Position numbers and translations under genes: made by a program. 64,000 bases of DNA, from positions 1 through 64,000 of the forward strand of contig NZ_CP046393.1 of the NCBI RefSeq assembly GCF_009734185.1. The letters run 5' to 3'. This DNA comes from Commensalibacter melissae (GTDB lineage: Bacteria; Pseudomonadota; Alphaproteobacteria; Acetobacterales; Acetobacteraceae). Position 1 is the stretch's first letter. Every line of letters begins with the position of its first letter. This document shows, piece after piece, positions 10,858-20,700 of this stretch. The notes beneath the pieces are model-generated. The model did not search any database. It was not told the DNA's origin and worked only from the letters and a program-made list of their open reading frames with translations.

Positions 10858-11973
10858 CTAGACTCTTCTTTTGCCTGCAATCCAAACCTGTTCAACCTGC
10901 ATATTGGCATTCATCACAACAAAATCTGCCCTTTTTCCAAGTGTGATCTCACCACGATCAGTCAATCCCTGATATTGGGCTGCATTTGTACTTACCAAAC
11001 GTGTCGCTTCCGGTAGTGTTGCCCCATGAACCAAAGCGTTACGAAAGGCTTGATCAAGCGTTAGGACACTTCCTGCAAGATGTCCATTCATTCCCATCAC
11101 ACAACCATTTTTAATGATCACTTTCTGTCCACCCAATTCACTTTCACCCTCAGGCATTCCAGCTCCACGCATCGCATCTGTCACAAACAGTAAATGATCG
11201 GGTTTTTGACGATGTGCCAATCGAAAATTGACAGGATGAACATGATGGGTATCAAAAATCATCTCAGCGTATGCCTTATCATCATCTAATATGGCCCCGG
11301 CAAGACCTGGAGCGCGTCCTTCAATCCCACCCATTGCATTAAATAAATGGGTTCCCCCCACAACACCATGATGTGTATGAGTTATTTGCAAAGCATGTTG
11401 GGCTTGGCTATAGCTGCATGCCGTATGTCCCAAACTGACACGAATTCCAGCCTTGGTTAATAAAGGAACAGCCTGTTCAATATATTCAACTTCAGGGGCA
11501 ATGGTAATGACTCTGACAATATCCAGATCTATCATTTCCTGAAGCACTTCTGCCTTTGGCATGATATTAAATGGAGGCTGGGCACCCAGTTTTTTACTAC
11601 TGATAAAAGGACCTTCCAAATGGGCACCTCGAATATCGGGATGATCCGCCAATCCCTTTTGTCGCACCTCTTTAACTGCCCGAAGTGAATCAAGAATTTC
11701 TTTCCATGGCCGTGTTATGGTTGTTGGTAGAATGGTTGTCGTGCCATGATGCATATGAAATCTTGAAAGCTTTTCAATTGCCTCCGCACCATCCATTGTA
11801 TCCGCGCCATCTCCACCATGAACATGACCATCAATAAAACCCGGCAGAATATAGTATTGTGGATCTTTATTGGATAAATTTCCAGCCTCGATATCAGAAA
11901 TTATTTCACCAAAAGATATGTTACCTGTAACAACCCGATCACGTAATACAATACGTCCTTGTAAATTGGTCAT
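10858..11973 (-). CDS. nagA: N-acetylglucosamine-6-phosphate deacetylase
   Basis: Hydrolyses GlcNAc-6-P to GlcN-6-P and acetate, the step before NagB. A 371-residue amidohydrolase fold. Metal and catalytic residues are in order: HVH at 50-52 in IDGHVHGGDGADTMDG, Glu120 in HLEGPF, His183 in SLGHTAC, His209 in GTHLFNAMG, and the catalytic Asp266 in FVTDAM. The C-terminal GEITLGKRADFVVMN is typical of the small beta domain. It is the last gene of nagK-nagB-nagP-nagA, only 2 bp after nagP. Confidence 0.95.
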   Translation of the reverse strand: MTNLQGRIVLRDRVVTGNISFGEIISDIEAGNLSNKDPQYYILPGFIDGHVHGGDGADTMDGAEAIEKLSRFHMHHGTTTILPTTITRPWKEILDSLRAVKEVRQKGLADHPDIRGAHLEGPFISSKKLGAQPPFNIMPKAEVLQEMIDLDIVRVITIAPEVEYIEQAVPLLTKAGIRVSLGHTACSYSQAQHALQITHTHHGVVGGTHLFNAMGGIEGRAPGLAGAILDDDKAYAEMIFDTHHVHPVNFRLAHRQKPDHLLFVTDAMRGAGMPEGESELGGQKVIIKNGCVMGMNGHLAGSVLTLDQAFRNALVHGATLPEATRLVSTNAAQYQGLTDRGEITLGKRADFVVMNANMQVEQVWIAGKRRV

Positions 11974-11975
11974 CC

Positions 11976-13277
11976 CTATGCACCCTCATTAATAATGACA
12001 GGTCGAGACGCTTTGCTTCTTTTCAGGTCAAAATAACCATAAATGCCATATAAACCCATAATCGTATAACAAATAATGGCTATACTTGCAAAAACCGTTT
12101 GAAAATCAATAAATTTCGTATAATAACTGTAAATTTGTGGAATAACAGCACCTCCACAAATCCCCATTACCATTAAAGCTGCACCACTAGCTGTTCGTTC
12201 ACCCAAACCACGTATTGCAATTGGAAAAATAGCGGGCCACATCATTGAATTGGCAAATCCCAATAGAGCGATAAAAGTAATTGAAATATATCCGGTGGTC
12301 AACCATGCACCAATAGCAAAAATAATGCCTAAAACATTGGATACAACCAGATAACTTTCTTGAGAAAGAATTTTAGGGGTAATAATAATACCTGCAAAAT
12401 AACCGGCCAACATTGCAGAAAGGGTAAAAGAAGAAAAGAACTTGGTAATATCGAGAGAAATATGAAAATCTGATCCATAAGTACCGATGGCACTTCCAGC
12501 CAAAACTTCCATACCTACATAGGTAAAGATACACAAAACACCAAACCATAAACGAGGAGAGGTAGGAATTCCTCCACTATTTCCTTTTTGCTGGCCATCA
12601 TCTTCATTGTTGATTTCTGGTAAAGTCGAACGATAAATTCCAAAAGCAACCAAAAGCAAAATCAATGCCATTCCCATATATGGATAATAAACTTTATCAG
12701 CAAAAACAGATACAATTTGCGTTTTCTCACTAATGGATCTGGCGGCATCAATACGTTCCTGGATACCACTGATATTTGTAACAAACATTCCAAAGATTAC
12801 AGGGGCAAGAATACCAGCACCCTTATTGCAAATACCCATTATTGCCTGTCTTTGGGCACCTTTTTCAATAGGCCCCAAAATACTAACATAAGGATTTACA
12901 GCGGTTTGTAGACACGACAATCCAACCCCAATAATAAATAAACCTATTAAAACCCCAGTATACCAATGAGATTTTATAAACTGGCCAAAAATTAATGCAC
13001 CTATTGCCATGACAACCAATGCAATACACAAGCCATTTTTCATGCCTGTCTTTTTTAACACCCATGAGGCGGGAAGTGAAAAAACAAAAAAGGATATGTA
13101 AAAAGCAGATAAAACAAAAAAAGCATTGAAATCATCAAGCGAAAAAGCAACTTTTACAAAAGGGATTAGAGGGCTATTAATCCAAGTAAAAAATCCAATA
13201 ACAAAAAAAAGAACACCTACAATAATAAGAGGTTTTGTCATATTCTGAGGAGCATTAGGCGATATCTGATTAGACAT
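11976..13277 (-). CDS. nagP: Sugar MFS permease, FucP/GluP family, likely N-acetylglucosamine importer
   Basis: A 433-residue membrane protein with about 12 hydrophobic helices. It resembles the FucP-type glucose/galactose/fucose proton symporters: FFTWINSPLIPFVKVAFSL near the N-terminus, GLSCLQTAVNPYVSILGP in helix 4-5, and FANSMMWPAIFPIAIRGLG in the second half. Its place between nagB and nagA argues for GlcNAc as substrate, as for NagP in Shewanella. Substrate is an inference from context. A ribosome site AAGGAAAA precedes the ATG. There is no PTS component nearby. Confidence 0.85.
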   Translation of the reverse strand: MSNQISPNAPQNMTKPLIIVGVLFFVIGFFTWINSPLIPFVKVAFSLDDFNAFFVLSAFYISFFVFSLPASWVLKKTGMKNGLCIALVVMAIGALIFGQFIKSHWYTGVLIGLFIIGVGLSCLQTAVNPYVSILGPIEKGAQRQAIMGICNKGAGILAPVIFGMFVTNISGIQERIDAARSISEKTQIVSVFADKVYYPYMGMALILLLVAFGIYRSTLPEINNEDDGQQKGNSGGIPTSPRLWFGVLCIFTYVGMEVLAGSAIGTYGSDFHISLDITKFFSSFTLSAMLAGYFAGIIITPKILSQESYLVVSNVLGIIFAIGAWLTTGYISITFIALLGFANSMMWPAIFPIAIRGLGERTASGAALMVMGICGGAVIPQIYSYYTKFIDFQTVFASIAIICYTIMGLYGIYGYFDLKRSKASRPVIINEGA

Positions 13278-13313
13278 ATATTTTCCTTTTATCCACGCCT
13301 TGAATTGTTATTT

Positions 13314-14102
13314 TTAACGATATTGGGCATATTCAGGTTCGTTTTGGAAAACCCAATCATAATATTGGCGACCTGACAATTGAGAGGCTGCCGCTTCATC
13401 AACCAGAATCCTACATGCAGAATGAAGCTGTAGTGCAGACGCACTAATCATCGAAGTGATAGGTCCCTCAACTGCCTTTGCCAAAATTGATGCTTTGCTT
13501 TCTCCTAAGGCAACCAATAGGATTGACCGCGCTTCCAAAATCGTACCAACACCCATGGTCATTGCACGACTGGGAACCTTTTCCGGATCTCCTCCAAACA
13601 TTTCTGCATTTTGTCGACGTGTATGAGGGGTTAAGCTTTTATCCCTGGTTCGTGACATTAACGCGGACAAGGGTTCATTAAAACCAATATGACCGGTTTC
13701 ACCAATACCTAACAATTGAAGATCTATTCCGCCCACTTTACGAATTTCTTCTTCATAGCGTTTACCTTCAGAATGCACATCCTGTGCCATACCGTTTGGA
13801 ACATGTGTATTTTTCAAATCAATATTCACATGCCTGAATAAATGATAATCCATATAGCTACGATAAGAATTGGGATCTTCTGCGGACAAACCAATATATT
13901 CATCTAGATTGAAAGAATGACATCCGGAAAAGTCCAGCCCTTCATTTTTATGCATCTGGACCAAAATTGCATAAATCCGTTCCATGGTTCGACCCGTTGC
14001 CAGTCCTAAAACAATCTTTTGTTTTTCTTTGATTTTCCGGGCAATAAAAGTTGCCGCCAACTGTGCTGTTTTCTCTGCATCTGGGCGAATAATGACTTCC
14101 AT
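13314..14102 (-). CDS. nagB: Glucosamine-6-phosphate deaminase
   Basis: Converts GlcN-6-P to fructose-6-P and ammonia. The 262-residue protein has the phosphate-binding GLATGRTMERIY, catalytic Asp67 in FNLDEYIGL and GIGETGHIGFNEP. In the last motif the site that is Asp in E. coli NagB is Thr137, while His139 and Glu143 are kept. I recall similar Thr/Asn forms in other bacterial NagB, so activity is still expected. Its ATG overlaps the nagK stop by one base (TAATG), implying translational coupling. Confidence 0.93.
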   Translation of the reverse strand: MEVIIRPDAEKTAQLAATFIARKIKEKQKIVLGLATGRTMERIYAILVQMHKNEGLDFSGCHSFNLDEYIGLSAEDPNSYRSYMDYHLFRHVNIDLKNTHVPNGMAQDVHSEGKRYEEEIRKVGGIDLQLLGIGETGHIGFNEPLSALMSRTRDKSLTPHTRRQNAEMFGGDPEKVPSRAMTMGVGTILEARSILLVALGESKASILAKAVEGPITSMISASALQLHSACRILVDEAAASQLSGRQYYDWVFQNEPEYAQYR

Positions 14103-15001
14103 TAATGTACTTCCTTATTTTTATATGCTTGAAGCGCCAGGTAATAGGCACCATCTAAAGATTGACCTTGAGCAGGAATAATATATTCACGCACTTTTGG
14201 AGATAATCGAGATAAGAAAATATTCGCCAGTCCCCCTAATAAACACAAAGGAAGATCCGCATATTCATCTTTTAGTAATGCCAAAGCCAAATCAGATATA
14301 ATTTCCGCTGCTTTATCCAAGAATAAACTTGCGTCAGAACATCCTGTTTCCGCTTGCTCAATCAGCCATGGAACCAAAGAACCAAATTTTTGTGGTTGCG
14401 CTCTTACTGCCCACAACATTGGATCCTCTCCCTGCCGCTTTAAATGGTTATATAATTTTCTGCTTAAATCGGTTTCCGGCTTACGTCCCTCTATACGTTG
14501 CAACATGTCAGATATCAATTGCAATCCCAGCCAGGCTCCACCTCCTTGATCATCCTGCGGAAAACCCCAGCCGCTTAATTTTTTATGTTTATCATTGAAA
14601 ATGGCATAGGCCACTGTCCCTGTTCCAATGGCAATAACCGCGCCATTTTTACCTTTATGCGCACCTAGACATGATGTATGAGCATCTGTTTCAAAAATAA
14701 ATTTTTCAAAACCTGTGCATAATTTCCTAAAATTTTCACGGGCAACAGGAACCTCTGCACCGGCCAGACCAGCACCTCCATATAAATTAACATCCTCTGG
14801 TGTAATATCCAATTGTTTTAAACTGTTATCCAGAGTTTCTTTAATAGAAAACCAGCTTTCTTGCGTGTTACTCGCAATATTCGCTGGCCCCCCTTTATTT
14901 TCTAATAAAAATTTTCCATCAGCTGTAAAAATTTGTATGATGGATTTAGTGGCTCCACCATCAATACTGATTAATAAATCTTGTTTTTTTTTCATAGTCA
15001 C
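14102..15001 (-). CDS. nagK: N-acetylglucosamine kinase, BadF/BadG ATPase family
   Basis: A 299-residue ASKHA-fold kinase. The N-terminal phosphate-1 loop is LISIDGGATKSIIQIF, followed by GGAGLAGAEVP, the phosphate-2 loop IAIGTGTVAYAIF and GGGAWLGLQLI. This family includes eukaryotic-type GlcNAc kinases and bacterial NagK-II. As first gene of the cluster it would phosphorylate GlcNAc imported by the MFS permease, replacing the PTS step. The 136-bp AT-rich gap upstream must hold the operon promoter, but no clear -35/-10 pair was found. Confidence 0.85.
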   Translation of the reverse strand: MTMKKKQDLLISIDGGATKSIIQIFTADGKFLLENKGGPANIASNTQESWFSIKETLDNSLKQLDITPEDVNLYGGAGLAGAEVPVARENFRKLCTGFEKFIFETDAHTSCLGAHKGKNGAVIAIGTGTVAYAIFNDKHKKLSGWGFPQDDQGGGAWLGLQLISDMLQRIEGRKPETDLSRKLYNHLKRQGEDPMLWAVRAQPQKFGSLVPWLIEQAETGCSDASLFLDKAAEIISDLALALLKDEYADLPLCLLGGLANIFLSRLSPKVREYIIPAQGQSLDGAYYLALQAYKNKEVH

Positions 15002-15137
15002 CCAATCTAGATTATTCGTCGATTAAGCAAATAAAAAATTTAACAAATAAAAAAAATTTATTTACTTTATAAGCCCCTCATTTATTAATTAATTATTAAC
15101 TTTTAAAATTCCAATAGAAGATAATAAATACGTTTCA

Positions 15138-16040
15138 TTATTCTGGTTTAATTTTCCGATTTTCTTTACATCCATAAAGAATATAATGCTGAACAGGGTT
15201 AATACCTGCCGCTTTTACATCAGGATAGGTTTCCAGATAAAAATCCTGATCAAATTCACGAATAATGTCCCATTCTTTTAAATGAACTATTTGACTTTTA
15301 TCTTTTAAATCATTCAGGAATTCCTGTTTTTGATTTCGTGAAAACCAGGGGTACCGGAAAAGCGGCTCCTCTTTTAGGTCATTTAGCGTTTTTTCATTAT
15401 TTCTTGCTTCTTCTGGGGAACCTGTTGAGGGAATGGGCATCAATTTTAATCCACTATCCATAACCGCATAAACGATGGAATTATCTTCCCTGACAATTCC
15501 CCCAAATCCAGATTTAACATATCTTGTTGAATAATCCGTATGTTCATGTCCATAACGCCCAAAACGGTTATCCATATAACCAACTAGGGGAAAAGCCTCC
15601 CTGCTGACCGTGATACATGAACCCGCAATTAGTGGGGATATGCCCGGATTCTGCGCATTACAATCACCATAAAGCAATTTATCCTTCCATTCTGGAACGA
15701 CAAAGGTGACATGTCCATGAATTTGGGCTGCCTTTGCCCATTCCACATCCCATCCATACATTGTTGGGAAAATATCATCATCCAGTAAAATAAACATATC
15801 GGCTTGCGTATAGTTGGCCAAGTAGTAAATCCCCCTGTTTTTATTCCAGGCGATACCCTTGTTTTTTCCCGTAATGTAATTTATTTTTTCCCTGTTTAAA
15901 ACATCAACCGTTTCATCTGTTGAACCATCGTCACATACAATCAGTTCATATTCATTCAAGGAAAATTTTTGGATCAGGCGTATTTGTTCTATTAAATATT
16001 CAATCCGGTTAAATGTAGTTATTGCAATACCAATTTTCAT
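15138..16040 (-). CDS. Family 2 glycosyltransferase
   Basis: A 300-residue GT-A enzyme of unknown acceptor. The N-terminus is MKIGIAITTFNRIEYLIEQI, with nucleotide-sugar-binding VCDDGSTDE and a DDD metal motif at 87-89 (ILLDDDIFP). The last 40 residues (about 257-297) carry the short module FDQDFYLETYPDVKAAG...PVQHYILYG often appended to polysaccharide glycosyltransferases. No neighbouring polysaccharide genes are present, so its pathway is not clear. It is on the same strand as nagK, 136 bp upstream of it. Confidence 0.85.
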   Translation of the reverse strand: MKIGIAITTFNRIEYLIEQIRLIQKFSLNEYELIVCDDGSTDETVDVLNREKINYITGKNKGIAWNKNRGIYYLANYTQADMFILLDDDIFPTMYGWDVEWAKAAQIHGHVTFVVPEWKDKLLYGDCNAQNPGISPLIAGSCITVSREAFPLVGYMDNRFGRYGHEHTDYSTRYVKSGFGGIVREDNSIVYAVMDSGLKLMPIPSTGSPEEARNNEKTLNDLKEEPLFRYPWFSRNQKQEFLNDLKDKSQIVHLKEWDIIREFDQDFYLETYPDVKAAGINPVQHYILYGCKENRKIKPE

Positions 16041-16139
16041 AAAATTATCAACTTCACAAAATTAAATTCATTAAAATAACCCTCAATTCTGGTGTAATTG
16101 ACACTCAACAGGCTTTAATGCTGGTTAAGGGTTTCATAA

Positions 16140-17516
16140 CTAATTATTAACTTTTTTCTGCCAATCTCTCAAATAATTAATTTTGTTGTGTAATAATTTT
16201 ACAAATTCTGGTTTGCCTGCCAATTTCCCGAACAGCATTTTGTCTCCCGCATATTCCGCAACGGGGTCCCCTGCCTTGAACATTTCGTGAACAGCTTGCT
16301 GATCCATAATACCATCCTGATATTGATAGGGAATTAGATCCTTTACATAATTTTCCAGGAAAACAAAAAATAATGCCGGTAAAACGGCAGTTGCATCAGG
16401 TGTTTTACCCCGATCGTAACATTCGGTTAAGGTGGGCGTAATAAACCCCGGGATTTTGGAAAAACTGTCTGCAGCCACGCGTTGATTCGTATCTTTTATA
16501 TACGGATTACTAAAACGATCCAATACAACATCCCTGTATCTGGCCAAATCAAGGGGACTTGGTGTCAGACAAGGGATAACGTCCTCTGTAACATAATTCC
16601 ATGCCATTTTCCTGATCTCAGCATTGGCCACATCCTCATGGATAAAGGAGAGCCCTGCCAAGGTTCCCGCCCAAGCGACACAACTGTGACTTGAATTCAG
16701 GATACGAATTTTTGCCTCTTCCCATGGATCAACCGATTTTACCATTTCAACCCCGACTTTCTCAAGTTCGGGGCGACCATCGATAAAATGATCCTCGATA
16801 ACCCATTGAATGAATGATTCCGCCATAACGGGGGCGGCATCCCTGAAATGCGTGGCCCTATATACCCGTTCCGGTAAATCGGCTGAGGGACGGGGGGTGA
16901 TACGATCCACCATAGTATTTGGAGAGAAAGTGTTTTTCCTTACCCATTCCAGCAACTGGTCTTCCCGAGACAGTTTCAGGAATTCGATAAACCCGTTTCT
17001 GAAACGTTCCCCATTGTGACGTAAATTATCACAACTTAACAGGGTGACAGGTTGGCCACCCTTTCTAATTCTTTCCTTTAGAATTGCCTTTAAGGCACCA
17101 TAAATCGTGCAGATTTCACCCTTGAGTTCAGACTGGATATCCCTGCTGCTCTTATCAAGCTGATGATTGGTATCCAGGTAATATCCGCCTTCTGTAACGG
17201 TAAAAGCGATAATTTTTGTTTCAGGCCTGATCCCCTGTTCAACAAGGCCTTGCATTTTATCATCATAGGGCAGGATTTTTTGAATAGATGTGATTTTTTC
17301 ATAATCCCGTTCACCTTTTGGGGTGACGGTTTCCAATATATACTGACCATCCTGTTTTGACAGGGCGTCCAACAACGAAGCCGTATCCTTGCGTATCCCC
17401 CCAGCCGCCACAATCCATTTTTCCCTGGTATTTTCCTGTAACAAACGATGAAGATACCATGCCTGATGGGCACGCTGAAAAGAACCAATACCAATATGCA
17501 TCCATATATTTGTCAT
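16140..17516 (-). CDS. dalD: Polyol dehydrogenase, D-arabinitol 4-dehydrogenase / mannitol dehydrogenase family
   Basis: A 458-residue NAD-dependent long-chain polyol dehydrogenase, expected to oxidise D-arabinitol to D-xylulose or mannitol to fructose. The N-terminal [19 protein letters not shown] is close to DalD as I remember it. The catalytic set of the mannitol dehydrogenase family is present: Lys269, Asn274 and His277 in [10 protein letters not shown]. The sequence is visibly more GC-rich than the nag genes. DalD is favoured over mannitol dehydrogenase by the N-terminus only. It could work with the RbtT/DalT-type permease at 28.4 kb. Confidence 0.8.
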   Translation of the reverse strand: MTNIWMHIGIGSFQRAHQAWYLHRLLQENTREKWIVAAGGIRKDTASLLDALSKQDGQYILETVTPKGERDYEKITSIQKILPYDDKMQGLVEQGIRPETKIIAFTVTEGGYYLDTNHQLDKSSRDIQSELKGEICTIYGALKAILKERIRKGGQPVTLLSCDNLRHNGERFRNGFIEFLKLSREDQLLEWVRKNTFSPNTMVDRITPRPSADLPERVYRATHFRDAAPVMAESFIQWVIEDHFIDGRPELEKVGVEMVKSVDPWEEAKIRILNSSHSCVAWAGTLAGLSFIHEDVANAEIRKMAWNYVTEDVIPCLTPSPLDLARYRDVVLDRFSNPYIKDTNQRVAADSFSKIPGFITPTLTECYDRGKTPDATAVLPALFFVFLENYVKDLIPYQYQDGIMDQQAVHEMFKAGDPVAEYAGDKMLFGKLAGKPEFVKLLHNKINYLRDWQKKVNN

Positions 17517-17794
17517 GACTGAACCCCTTGAGATAATTGTACCTATATTGCAGGATCATTGTGAATGAGATTATGTTCTGTATTAAAACATATTATATAA
17601 CCAATTGAAATAATTAATAAATATTTTAAACAATGCGAATCATAATCAATTGACCGATTATTAATAAATTAATGATTTATCAAAATAATTTGATGGAGTG
17701 GAACGATATTTAGCAACAATGTCACTTCAAAAAGATAAGCAAATTTAATAATTTGAATTATTTGTTAATTTCTTTTTAGTATTCATCATTTAAA

Positions 17795-20700
17795 ATGACC
17801 TCGGCATTACAGAGTTTACTGGAACAATTCCGTCATGCAACGCAAACGGAACGGGATAAGGGAACCAGTTTTGAAAACCTGATGATCAAGTATTTCAAAA
17901 CTGAACCGGCTTATAAAAATAAATACAAGGATATTTTACCCTATTCTGACTGGGTGTCCTGTTATGGAAAGATCCTGAACATCACGGATAAAAAGGACAC
18001 GGGTATTGATTTGGTCGGGGTCACTTTGAATAATGAACTTCATGCCTTTCAATGCAAAAACTATGATCCGGACAGGACAATCAGCAAAAATGACATAGAC
18101 AGCTTCTTTACCGCTTCGGGCAAGAAATATTTTACCTATCGCTATATCATATCCACGACTGACAAATGGACAGAAAATGCCGAAAATGCCCTGGAAAACC
18201 AGAATCCCCCGGTCAGCAAGATCGATCTGCATCACTTGGAACAGAGTGTTATTGACTGGTCAAAATACTTGCATGAAGAAAAACCGGTTTTAAAACCCAA
18301 GAAAAAGCTGCTTGATCATCAGGCGTCCGCCCTGGAAGCCGTGCAACACGGCCTGAAAACCGCGGATCGCGGCAAACTGATCATGGCATGTGGTACAGGA
18401 AAAACATTTACCTCGCTAAAAATTGCCGAAACCATGGCGGGTAAGGGGAAAACCGTATTATTTCTGGTTCCAAGCCTTTCCCTGCTCAGTCAGAGCCTTA
18501 CAGAATGGACGCAAGAGAGTGCCATTGAAATAAACAGTTTCGCGGTATGTTCAGACAGTGATGTAGGCAAGAAACATGCCAGGGAGGATGACCGTGTCAT
18601 TGCGGGAATCAGTGATTTGCAATATCCGGCAACAACCCATGCCGAAAGTTTGAAAAAAGCGTTTCACGTGGCCCTTGATAATAATCCCGAAGCCATGACG
18701 GTCATTTTTTCAACCTATCATTCCATCGAGGTTCTTAACCAGGCGCAACAGGATGAAAACGCCATTCCGGCATTCGATCTGGTCATCTGTGATGAAGCGC
18801 ACCGTACGACGGGTGCAACCTATGAGGGGGATGATGAATCCGCATTTGTCAGAATTCATGACAATGAATATATTCTTGGAAAAAAACGTTTATACATGAC
18901 CGCAACCCCCCGGATTTATGCCGAAGCCAGCAAGAAAAAGGCCAGGGATGAATCTATTGTCGTCTATTCAATGGATGATCCGGCTATCTATGGTGAGGAT
19001 TTATATGTCATCACATTTTCCCAGGCCGTATCACGAAACTTGCTGGTTGATTACAAAGTCATCGTTCTGGCCGTGGAGGAAAGCCACATCAACAGACGCC
19101 TGCAAGAATTGCTGAAGGATCAGGATAATGCATTGAAGGTTGATGATGCGGCAAAAATCGTTGGTTGCTGGAAAGCCCTGTCTAAACAGGGGCTGTATGA
19201 AAATCCCGATAATTCGGCGGATCCCATGCAACGCGCCGTTGCCTTTTGCCAGGTCATTGAGGCAACCTATAAAGGCAGGACACACAAAGTCAGTTCCAAA
19301 CTAATCGCCGAGATGTTTGGCAAGGTTGTTGAACAATATCAACATCACGAAACCGAAGAACGTTCAAAAGAAAATCTTGACGCACTTCCGGACAGGGCCT
19401 TGAGCATGACTTGCGAGGCAGAACATATTGATGGAGGAATGAACGCGGGGGAAAAGGAAACGAAACTGGAATGGCTGAAATCCGAAATACCAGAAAATAC
19501 CTGTCGCATACTGTCAAATGTCCGGTGCCTGTCCGAAGGGGTAGATGTTCCGGCACTGGATGCCGTTCTTTTCCTGACAGCCCGTTCATCCCAGGTGGAC
19601 GTGGTTCAATCCGTTGGCCGGGTTATGCGCAAGGCACCCGGAAAAAAGTTGGGATATGTCATATTGCCCATTGTCATACCGGCAGGCATTGAGCCTGAAA
19701 AGGCACTGGATGACAATCAGACCTATCGTGTTGTATGGCAGGTTCTAAATGCCCTCCGTTCCCATGATGACCGTTTTGACGCAACCATCAACAAGCTGGA
19801 ATTCAATGGAAAGGCCCCCTCAAGAATAGAGGTGATCGCTGTTGCCGACAAGATCGGCCCCAAAAGACAAAAGCAAACCAGATCTCAGGAATTAGTGGCA
19901 AGGGCGAGGAAAAGCCATATTATTGGCCAGGCTTCCCCACCCTCATCGAACCGGCAGGGAGACCTGGTATTCGAGGTTGGAGAAATTGAACGGGCCCTCT
20001 ATGCCAAAATCGTTAAAAAATGTGGAAACCGGCATCACTGGGAGGACTGGGCAAATGATGTCGCCAAAATTGCCCAAACCCATATCGATCGCATCCAGCA
20101 CATTCTGGACAACCCGAAAAATCATCAGGCCATTCATCTTTTCAACGAATTTGCCAAAGAGTTGCGGAATGATATCAACCAAAATCTCGATGATCATGAA
20201 ATCATTGAAATGCTGGCCCAGCATATGGTTACAAAACCTGTATTTGACGCCCTGTTCGGACATTACCGGTTTACCGAGCACAATCCCATCTCAAAGGGAA
20301 TGCAGAAAATCCTTGAACAGCTGGACAGGGAAAAACTGGACAAGGAACGTGCAACCCTGCAGTCCTTTTACGAATCCGTAAAAATGCGTGCCACGGGCAT
20401 TGACAGCGTACAGGGCAGACAGCGCATCATCATCGAGCTATATGACAAATTCTTTCGCAATGCCTTTCCACGCATGACCGAAAGGTTGGGAATTGTCTAC
20501 ACACCGGTTGAGGTGGTGGATTTCATCATCCACAGCATCGAGCATGTCCTGAAAACCGAATTTGGCAGCAGTCTCGCCGAACCCAATGTCCATATTCTTG
20601 ACCCATTCACAGGTACCGGAACCTTCATCACAAGGATGCTGCAAAGCGGCATTATCACAAAGGACAAACTACCCCACAAATATAAACGTGAAATCCATGC

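Noticed and set aside
19923-20381. 152-codon second frame inside the restriction gene
   Set aside because: Out-of-frame shadow of the type ISP coding sequence.
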